The notes beneath the pieces are model-generated. The model was given only the letters and a program-made list of their open reading frames with translations, was not told the DNA's origin and did not search any database. A DNA stretch of 20,803 nt from Heterostelium multicystogenum (Eukaryota; Evosea; Eumycetozoa; Acytosteliales; Acytosteliaceae). Location of the stretch: the NCBI GenBank assembly GCA_003667245.1, contig RCNN01000345.1, positions 1-20,803 on the forward strand, written 5' to 3'. The position numbers were made by a program, and so were the translations under genes. Below, one piece after another: positions 1 through 8,900 of this stretch. Each line of letters starts with the position of its first letter. Positions within the stretch are counted from its first letter, which is position 1.

Positions 1-1168
1 TTTACCTGGTTTAGTTGGTGTTTGACGAAGTGTTGTGCATGTATTGCTATTTCCACATTGGAGTGTTGTACCATTGACTTGATTGTATATGTTGTTGGTT
101 GTCCTGGAATTGCACCTGTTGAATCATATGTGAAAGATGCCATTTGGGTATTGTGTTTATAATTGATAATTTAGCTATTACAAGTTGAGGTATTGTGAAA
201 GTACCAACACTAATTTGTGAGATATTTGTTAGTGGCGAAGTACCAAGAAGTGTGATTCTTGTTTGAATGGTTTGGCCAGCATTCAGTCCAGAAATAGGAC
301 ACTCAGTATTAGTATTGTGAAGTGTGCATGCATTAGCATATGTTGTATTGATAATCTGATACTCAACCAAGAAACTTGGCAAAAATTGGCCAGTTCAATG
401 TTGGTGTAATAGTAATGGATGTATAGTTTTTTAAAGGATATAGCTGTATTGATGATGAGGTTGTTCACAGGGAATGCTTTATAGATTTGTCTGAGGTTTT
501 GAGTGCATTGAGTCACATCAAAAGTTTCATAAGTGCTGGGACAATTGACAAAATTAGCATGTCAAATCCAATTTTTAAATGCTGTGGAGTTTAACTGTCA
601 ACGAATTGTATCTTTCCAATGCACCGTTTTTGAAGCATCCTTCCTTTTGTATTCTTTTAGTGTTTAACCAATCGGTTTGATTGCAGAAAGATTGGCTATT
701 CAAATTATTAAAATATTGATATTATTATTATTTTAGTGAATTTGCACTTGAAGGTCATATTTAACCGACATACCTTCTATATTGCTCATAATAATGATTA
801 CCTGGAGAGGGTAGTACAGGTAAGGTGAAAGTTTGGTGATCACTCTTTTTAGTAGTGGTATCGCAAACATTTAGATCTATTAAGCTACCTCTAGACTGTG
901 GATCACCTGAACATTGAGTTGTATCCCATGAATAAGACAATATTCTTGTTGAGTCAAAAGGGCTATACTTAAAGGAATATCGTACACCATATGTATCTGC
1001 TATTTTTGGTCATTACACCATATCGAAAGGTAACTGATGTGACACTGCTGAGAATTGGTACAATATTCGTTCTCATATTGATAAAAATGTACAAATTGTT
1101 GTTGTGTTGTGAGGAGCAATCCCAAATACAAGAAAGACCAGAAAAGGTCCAACATTGAAAAGATTCAT
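1..1168 (-). CDS. Secreted FN3-like surface protein, 5' part, frame-broken and cut by the window edge
   Basis: I do not recognise a named family. The start chosen is ATG at 1168-1166, which opens MNLFNVGPFLVFLVFGIAP, a convincing signal peptide. Downstream, Cys-containing segments follow in shifting frames (for example YSWDTTQCSGDP around 920-890), then an intron at 696-773 (GTATGT...TAG, phase 2), then NQTDWLNTK, then a second Cys-containing block around 540-430 (CPSTYETFDVTQC). From about 400 to 190 a beta-sandwich repeat reads NWPIFAKFLVEYQI...CPISGLNAGQTIQTRI, with the Trp/Tyr/Leu spacing of a fibronectin type III domain; a second repeat starts near 150 and leaves the window. At least four single-base frame breaks are present. 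Inference: a secreted or cell-surface adhesion or recognition protein. The FN3 assignment comes from the pattern only, and a TIG/Ig-like fold is an alternative. Confidence 0.5.
696..773 (-). other. Intron in the FN3-like gene
   Basis: The donor reads AG|GTATGT and the acceptor AATAG|CC. Splicing joins ...HYYEQYR to SQSFCNQTDWLN in phase 2. The 78-nt length and AT-rich content fit the other introns in the window. Confidence 0.45.
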
Positions 1169-1823
1169 TGTTTTCTTTTTTTCTTTCTTTTCTTTTATTG
1201 AGAAATAAGTAAAGAATAGTTATAGTTTTGGTATACAAAATGGTAATCTAATGTAATAATTCTAGTTGAACTAGCCTAAAAGAAAGTTAAAACCTAGGTT
1301 CAAACTTTAAATTTATTTTATTTTATTGGCTTTTAGATTTTTTTTGGTAATGTTTGTATCAATCAATTGGATTGGATGAGATCCAACACAATCATGATTA
1401 TTCCTATTTAAATCGGCAAATTGGAGGTTGTTTGGGGGAAGATTGAAATAAGAATGTTTTTGCATATTTTTAAAAATTATTTCATTGGTCAAAACATGAA
1501 TTGAAAGTTGTTAAAATTTGGTGTAGTTTAAAAGATATTTTTTTACAAATCAACTTTTTTGTGGTAAATATGCATGATGATGTTCACTGGTAATACACAG
1601 ATGGCGTGGGCTTTTACTAAATTCGAATCTATTATTTGAAAGTCCCTTCAGTATACCAAAATTTTAAAGAATTATGATCTATTACAAAATATCTCTAAAA
1701 ACCACGCAGTACAATAATATGAGAATATATTAAAGATCTTGTTGGATTTCGATCTTGGAAGAACGATGTGAAAAGTATATTTTGTATTCCAAAGATTAAT
1801 CCTATACAATATCAATATAGGAT
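1169..1823. other. Intergenic spacer between two minus-strand genes
   Basis: AT-rich DNA of about 650 bp that holds the promoter of the FN3-like gene (right next to 1168) and the 3' end of the TPR-like gene. Poly-T and poly-A runs are present. I see no tRNA, conserved ORF or repeat in it. The last part, from 1824, may be coding if the TPR-like gene reads through a frame break. Confidence 0.4.
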
Positions 1824-1950
1824 TTATATCTTAAATTCAATTCTCTGTCTGATATTGTTGAAAAGGTTGATGGTATGTTCAACTGATAAACCATTGAATG
1901 TTACTACTCGTTCGAAACATGAATAGATTCTTGAAATCAACTCAAGATAT

Positions 1951-3597
1951 TCAGATTTGTTGTTGTTGGACTTCATATAGTGATCGAGATTGTTTTTGTT
2001 GGTTGAGGGCAATTCTTTTCATGACAGACAAAACATCGATATTTTTGGAGTCATAAGGTACTGGGATTGTTTCTTCCCAAGTGGCCAAGTCATTTGGTGA
2101 GAGCGTACTTTTGAATTTGTGGATTTCATCAGCATTATTATTTGGCAATGAGCGGATAAAACAGGCCATCGATAGGAAATATATTTGAGTACAAAGCTCA
2201 GTGTTGAAATTAGGATGGTCTTTATAAAAGGATAAAATGCTCTCTGTATTTTTGAGCATTTCAATGGCAACTTCAGGAGTGGTCTTTCCCAAGGATTCTA
2301 ACATGAATAACTTACGACTATACATTTTCAAAAGAACTACATCCAACCTATATCTATCATTCACGCTGGCAATAGAACCATCCTAAAATATGAATTTATA
2401 GGTTGTAGTTATAGTTAGCTTTGTAGAAAAGAATTATCTTATTATGAAAAAGATATCATATTTACTTCAATATTATCCAAGGCAAAGTTAATCAAGCTGA
2501 GTGCTTCCTCCAAGTGTTCGTTGTTTTGAAAGAGATGTTCCGCTAAAAGAAAGGCATTCTCACTATTCTGTTTATGAGAATACAGAATTCTCAATAGCTT
2601 TAGTCTCTCATCCATTGATTCTACATTGTCTTCAAACATGAGGAGCTTGAATTTGGCACGTAGTGCTTCATGGTATGCAAAGAATGCATTTTCTCCCATC
2701 TTTTTGTCCTTTTCCTTCTCTCTCTTGATACTCTGAGATTGCTGCGGAGAATCTCTCTAGAAGTCCCTGTGTCTTTCCAATGCGAAGTTGCATATCACCT
2801 AAATAGATAGAGTAGATGAATGTAAATTCGTTTGGAAAGTTTCTTTCAAAAAATTCCAAGACAAAGCAAGCTTCCTTGGCAAGTTGACAAGAGGCGAATA
2901 TCATATAGGCTGCTTTACAGAATTGATGATCTTTTATCAAAGTTGGATAGTTGTTGAGAATTTCGAGAGCAAGCTTTGCTGCTTCCTTGGTCTTCTTGTG
3001 CTGAAAGTACACCCGGAAAAGAGCATCCTTGACTTCAAACCAAAGTTGTGGGTGCAAAGAAGGAGGGTACGAATCTATCAGTTTGCTTGCCTGATTGATG
3101 ATATCAATCGATTGTTGAGGATCCTGCGATAACATCGACAGAATTTTGGCTTTGATCAACGAAGCATTGAAGACATAGTCATTGCGAGTGGACATGATTC
3201 GATTGCAAAGAGTCAGTGCATCATCATATTTTTGGTTTGAGACTAGAAACATCACTTGTTCTAACATCTGTTGTTCATTACCCATGGGACGATGCGACGT
3301 TCCTTCTTCATCAAAGCGGCTGCTATAAGATCTTCGGGCACCAAAAACATTGGCAGGTGAGAGTGATTGTAGTACACCAACACTGAGTTTACCAATGGTC
3401 GGCAACAAAGACTTTGAGGGATATAACTGTGGTTTTGCGCTGACTCTGTTATTAACTATGTTTGACAATTTATTTGTAATCTTTGGTGTTGACAATGAGG
3501 GCAATGACCAGTGACTGAATCCTGTTCTACAAGAAACAACCAAGTTGTTTTACAAGATTGATAATCTCTTAACAAACAAAGAGATAATCTATTCATA
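1951..3597 (-). CDS. Mitochondrial-looking helical-repeat (TPR-like) protein
   Basis: Product of about 520 residues with no name I can assign. The start chosen is ATG at 3597-3595 (MNRLSLCLLRDYQS), followed after one frame break near 3545 by a Ser/Lys/Arg/Asn-rich, acid-poor stretch of about 80 residues ending near ARRSYSSRFDEE; this looks like a mitochondrial presequence. The rest is almost all amphipathic helix pairs with TPR-like spacing (QKYDDALTLCNRIMS, KTKEAAKLALEILNNYP, NNEHLEEALSLINFALDN). A second frame break lies near 2720 in EYQERE-KEKDKK. An intron at 2383-2465 joins FALDNIE to DGSIASVNDRY in phase 0. The frame ends at 1951 with EVQQQQI, but another frame stays open to 1824. It diverges from the AAA gene across a 218-bp spacer. 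Inference: a mitochondrial scaffold or organelle gene-expression factor; substrate unknown. Confidence 0.68.
2383..2465 (-). other. Intron in the TPR-like gene
   Basis: Donor GAA|GTAAAT and acceptor TATTTTAG|GATGG. Removing the 83 nt restores one continuous frame in phase 0 and removes in-frame stops. Confidence 0.75.
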
Positions 3598-3815
3598 ATT
3601 TTATACAATGATCACTAATATTATATTTAGTGTATTAGTTTTGTTTTGATTGTTTTAAGAGTTATCTCATCAATTGAGTTTGATCCACTATAAGGACTCA
3701 CAAAAATGGGAAAGAATTAATAAAATCTAATAAATATCTTAAGATCAAAAGTTGGTATTTTCCTGCCAGTTTTTGATGTCCTCATCACAGATATCATGTT
3801 TGATTGCAATTAACG
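3598..3815. promoter_or_regulatory. Divergent promoter spacer
   Basis: The 218 bp between the start codons of the minus-strand TPR-like gene and the plus-strand AAA ATPase gene must hold both promoters. It is AT-rich with no distinctive motif that I can name. Confidence 0.5.
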
Positions 3816-5882
3816 ATGACGTCAACGAACGATAATAGTAGTAGTAATGGTCATATTAATACAATCATATATAACAATGTAATAAATAAAGTTGGGGGAT
3901 TAAATGATATATCTAAAGCAATTATAAATAGAATTCAACTGTATATAGATTTTATATAATAAACCTCTTAGAAATAGTGATAAAGATATAGATAGAGATA
4001 GAGATAGAGATAGTAGTAATAAACATGTATCTAATATATTGCAATTATTGAATATAACATTGCCAGTACATCTGTTAATACAATCTAGAACCGGTCTTGG
4101 TAAATCACTGCTTATCAATACTATTCTAAATGAATTCAAATCTATCTATAAACATCAATTAGATTATCAAGTTATAAACGCAACCTATTTATATCAAGAG
4201 AGTATGTGCATAACATAGATTTTATCAACTATAAATAACTAACGTCTAGACCATTATAACTGTTACATCTAATTAGATGATGGAGATACAGAGAGATATT
4301 TAACATCGTTAATTAAAAGAAAACAACCGAGGAAGTGGCCAAACATCAAATAATACACCTTATATACTCGTTTTAGAAGAGATTGATTCCATATCTGTAA
4401 AGAGAGAGGGTCGAATTGGAAGTATGTATTCCAAACTTGATTGCAGATCTAAAGCAACTGAAACCTAACTAATGATTTATCATCTTCATTGAAGAGATTG
4501 AAAGAGGAGTAACTACACATCTAATAGATCTTCTCGATTGGAATAGTAGGGCAGACAATGCTAATGGATCTATATTCATCATTGGAATAACTAATAGAGT
4601 AGATTCGATCGATAGTGAGTTGTTTCAATGTGGCAGATTTGACTCCACTATAACCATCCCAATTCCTTCACCTCAAGACCGAAACGATATATTATCAATC
4701 ATAATAAAGAGTAAGATGAAAGGAGAACCTACTACAAAGCATGATAGAACTAACACTTTCAATGTTACGTAACATTTAGAGTATCCAAGTTATGAGAGTA
4801 ATCAACAATTTTATGATGAACTTATTGATTATCTTGCAAACTGTACACATGGATATGTTGGTGCCGATCTACAGTATTTATGTAATGAGGCTGCAACTAA
4901 TGCAGTTGTAAAGCGACATTCAAAACAACAACAGCAGCAGGAACAAACTACACCCATCAATCGAGATCTTTTGGTCAAGAAAGAAGATTTTGATGAGATG
5001 TTTCATTTGGTAAAACCATCCATTTTGAATCAGTATCAGACTCGTCTCGAGAAGATTACATTCGAGTCGATCGGTGGACTTGATAAGGTAATAAATCGTA
5101 TAAAGACAGCTGTCCTGTTGCCCATTCTCAACCCTGAGCCACTCTCAAGGATTGGAGTATCACAGCCGTCAGGATTGCTGCTATACGGACCGCCCGGGAA
5201 ATGGTAAATCACTCATCGCTCGTGCCATCGCAAACAAGTTCACCCAACATCAACTTCATTGCAGTGCAGTCACCCGATATTATCAGTCCAGTCGTCGGTG
5301 AGAGCGAAAAGAAGCTGAGTGCCCTCTTCAAGGTGGTTAGGGAGTCGGCACCTTGCATATTGTTTCTCGACCAGATAGAGGTGCTGGCTCGACACCGTGG
5401 ATTTCGACACCACAACTGAGCAGTCGTCCGATAGATTGTTGTCATGTTTACTGATTGAAATGGATGGTTTTCTCATCCCAACAAACAGCAAAGAAGTTAG
5501 CAGCGGAAAAAAGCAACTAATATTGGAAGCATTGTACTTGGAGCTACCACTAGAATTGATATGCTCGATCCCACAATTCTTCGCCCTGGTCGATTCGATT
5601 ATTAATAGAATACCCAATCCCGATCACAGTGGTCGTGTTGATATTTTGAATAAGTTGACAAAGAACATGCCGCTGGCACCCGATATAAGTATATACAGTC
5701 TGGCGGACTCAACCAACGGTTGTTCAGGTGCAAGTTTGGCAAACCTTTGTAAAGAAAGCAGCATTAATCGCACTTAGAGAAGATTTAAAACTCAACCAAA
5801 ATCGAAATGAAAACATTTCACAGAGGCTTTAGGACATTTGAAAGTTCAATATAGTGATCTCCACAATGAAGAGTCTTCATAG
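3816..5882 (+). CDS. AFG2B: Two-domain AAA ATPase, AFG2B/SPATA5L1-like, heavily broken
   Basis: About 640 codons. ATG at 3816 opens MTSTNDNSSSNGH, then VGGLNDISKAI, the usual lead-in to an AAA domain. Domain 1: Walker A SRTGLGKS (about 4090), Walker B ILVLEEIDS (about 4365), sensor 1 GITNR, arginine finger CGRFD (about 4640), then THGYVGADLQYLCNEAA. Domain 2: FESIGGLDKV, Walker A GPPGNGKS (about 5190, across a break), VVGESEKKLSALFK, Walker B LFLDQIE, DPTILRPGRFD, then SGASLANLCKE and an HFTEAL tail ending at TAG 5880-5882. The stretch GRVDILNKLTKNMPLAPDIS strongly resembles SPATA5L1. In animals that protein acts with AFG2A in cytosolic 60S ribosome maturation. Odd: about nine frame breaks (near 3955, 4318, 5200, 5235, 5400, 5518, 5608, 5755, 5815), an in-frame TAA at about 4769, and altered Walker B residues in both domains. 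It may be a pseudogene, or a functional gene read with errors. Confidence 0.78.
4202..4276 (+). other. Intron 1 of the AAA ATPase gene
   Basis: Donor GAGA|GTATGT and acceptor TCTAATTAG|ATGATG. Splicing joins TYLYQE to NDGDTERYLTSL in phase 1 and removes several stops. Confidence 0.6.
4422..4494 (+). other. Intron 2 of the AAA ATPase gene
   Basis: Donor GGAA|GTATGT, branch-like CTAACTAATG, a pyrimidine-rich stretch, and acceptor CATTGAAG. Splicing joins VKREGRIG to KIERGVTTHLID in phase 1. Confidence 0.65.
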
Positions 5883-5889
5883 TCTTCAT

Positions 5890-5895
5890 AATAAA
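5890..5895 (+). terminator. Poly(A) signal of the AAA ATPase gene
   Basis: AATAAA eight bases after the TAG stop codon, inside the 72-bp gap between two convergent genes. Confidence 0.55.
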
Positions 5896-5946
5896 TTAAT
5901 GTGGAAATCCAGAATCAACAAAAACATAATTATTTTTAATCTTTAG

Positions 5947-5952
5947 TTTATT
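5947..5952 (-). terminator. Poly(A) signal of the GT-REJ-GPS gene
   Basis: AATAAA on the minus strand, two bases after the TAA stop at 5957-5955. The two convergent genes have almost no 3' spacer. Confidence 0.5.
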
Positions 5953-5954
5953 GA

Positions 5955-8900
5955 TTATAATGTTGATTTTGATTTATCTTTCAAGCTTGATTTGGACTCA
6001 TATGGTCGTCCGTAGTCCTCAGCGTCATAAGCATTGTCTTCCGAATGGATCTGCACCGGTTTCATCGGCCAAGAGATCATCGATGTTCTCGACAAGCTCC
6101 CTCTACTTCGAGCTCTCTTGTAGTCTTTCTGAGATGTTGCTTGTTCTCCAGGCTCTTTGTAATGCAGATGCTGCATTGTGATGAGCCTCGTGTATGGACC
6201 CATTTGTGGTGGAGTTGATTCGAATGTTGGAACTGAGGCTGTTGGACTGTTGTCAGTACTGATGTTCCATCAGTGGGTGAGTGGAGTTACTGGCGGTCTT
6301 CTAGCTTTGGCCCAATTCAAGTTCACGTTTCTTTACATTTTCAAATATCTCTTTGAATTCTGACAAGATATACTCATTGTTCATTCTCATCACCAAATGA
6401 TGATTCAATTCTGTCGTTTGTCTCTACTTGTGGCACATTGATGTCGTTGGAATCGTTTTTTCTTGCTTCTTGGATTTCTTTTTCTTCTTTGATGATTGAG
6501 CGTCTGCTGAAGATGATTGTCCTTGGTCGCCATTTTCTTCTTCGGTAGGGTCAGCTGAGCTAGTCTTTGGTTGTCCACTAACATCTTTTCCTTTCCTTTT
6601 CTTCTTGTTCGGCCTTTTTCTTTTGGTCCATCTTTGCCTTCTCCTTATTTGGTGCCTTCTTGGCTGCTCTACGACGTCTAATAGCCACAAAACATACCAA
6701 TGAACAAACCTGCGACTAGTGCTGCACCAAACAACCGATCCAATGATAACTGCAATCTTTGACCAGTTGGAAGATCCTTTGGCACGACCAATAACGGCAA
6801 ACTGTGTAAGATGGCTACACTTGCAGAAAACTGTAGATTCACGGGTGACAGCTACACATCCTTCACTGCTCCATTTATTATTGGCTTGGTCCCACCATAC
6901 ACACTGATGATTGTTGTCAGAGTCGAATTTGTTTCCACAGTCTATTACGATTGGATTCACCAAGTCTTTCACTTTGATTTCCTTCATATCGTCTTTGACA
7001 ATATCGAGTGAGAATGTGTTCGGACTGAGGAATTTATCATCGTTGTCCAACTTGGTATTGTAATGAGGATTGCCGGGTATTGTGATATATTTCACACCAA
7101 TCTCTTCATGTGCTTGGAACTGGTTCAAAATAGTTGTCATTGCCTCGGGTTGTACGGTGAAGGTAGGATCGCCTTCTCCTCCAACTGCAACGGCTCCTAT
7201 TTTTGGGAAACGGATAGTGTCATGTTTGAATGTGGAGATGGTCACACCTTGTCTCGAAATGATTGATGCTTCTTCACCACTAGAGGAACGGAATAGCATT
7301 GCATTTGCAATTTGATGGGTAACATAGTCCATGTCAAGAGATATAGAACTAACTGATTTCCTCATTGCATTGTCAATGGAAGTGTATTTGACGAGAGACC
7401 TGGTGGTTGATATTTCCTACCACTGCCACCGATGAGTTGATTCCTGAAGGGAGTATCGGGTTATAAACGAAGCCGTGTGACAACGATTTCATAATACCCA
7501 TGGCATTAGCAAGGATATTTGGACGGAGAAATCTGTCTTGTTTCTGTTGCAATATTCAAGATATCAATCATGGAAGTTGCACGTTCAATGGTGATACGCG
7601 AATCGTTTGACACTACTTGCTCACTCAAGATATCAATGGCAGTTGCTTTAAAACCAGGAAACCTTCTCGGCAACTTGAGCATTTGATACAAGCTTTACCT
7701 GTAGAAGGGGGCAAAATAAGGTTACCGATACGCAACGAGAATGAGATTTCAAAGAATGTAAGTTGTGACTTTCCATAATATTCGATATTGAATTCAATGA
7801 CACGTTCGGCATCGTCACGAGTTGGCTGTTCAACATTGATCAAAACATGAGGAAGAAGCAGCCACTCCATTACCACTGAGTGCATATCCAAGACCTTGAT
7901 TTTTCCAGGTGGTAAAATAAGTTGTGATTTGACTGGACATTGAACGCTCTCCAAGTGGAAACTCCTCGGGATCGTTGTCAATACGGTAGGCGAAACTGTA
8001 TCCAATGATTCCAGATGCAGAGCCCCCAATTTCTTCCCATATCGATGGTGTACTTGTCAAATACAGTTCCTTTCTGAGTGTAACAGTTTATCTTTCCACC
8101 TGATGGTCTAGCTTTCAGTTCTAAAAGTAATAGATGCCTCACCGGTAACATTAGAAACAGAATCAACAACATGGACACTGTAGGTATAAAGAACTCCACC
8201 AGCCAATGCACCAGATCTGAATGCAAGATTACGTTGGTCTGTGCCGGTAGAAATAGGCATCAGATTCATCAACTGCTAGAGTACCACTGTCAAGTGTCCA
8301 GGAGAATACTAGCTGTTCAAAACTGGAATACGATTATTAATTAGAACAGAACGCAGGACTAGCTTTTCTCCGGGGTCTATGAATTTTGGCAAAGCAGTCT
8401 TGTTGATCTCTACCTCAATGAATCCACCTACGGTAATAACGACAGCAGTGATAGCTGTGCTTGCACGTGATGCATCATCATCTGGAGTTACCAACACTTG
8501 GAATATATACTTTCCAGGCTTGATATCGGATGCATTTATAGTGATAATGGATTCATCTGGGATTTCAAAGTCCACAAGCTTTTTTGTACAATACGGAATT
8601 GCACAGCCAACTGAATGAAAGAACGGCGTCTTTGTTGTTGGGGTCTTCGGATTTCGATGCGTCAAGAGTGATCAATTGGTTTTGAGAGTATGTCTTATCA
8701 CCTCCAATGATGAGGGCACGGATAGGTCCCTTCGAAATGATGATTTCAATCGTTGACAGGGCAGACTTCCTACCGATGGTGGCAGTAAAGTGTAAAGATG
8801 TATGTGGTACCGGCGACCCAAGATGAGTGTGGAACAAAGAGATTTTAGTGTTTGATGTCAAAGTATCAAGTGGAAAAGCTGGCGAAACACTCCATTGGTA

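Noticed and set aside
1560..1680. Possible tRNA near ATTCGAATC
   Set aside because: The T-loop-like string is not supported by an acceptor stem or a D-arm in either orientation.
3900..4139. Minus-strand ORF with LSLSLSIS repeats
   Set aside because: Antisense of the GATAGA repeat that encodes the DRDRDR stretch of the AAA ATPase gene.
3816..5882. Programmed ribosomal frameshifting as the cause of the frame breaks
   Set aside because: There are about nine breaks with no common slippery site, and the same density of breaks occurs in unrelated genes.
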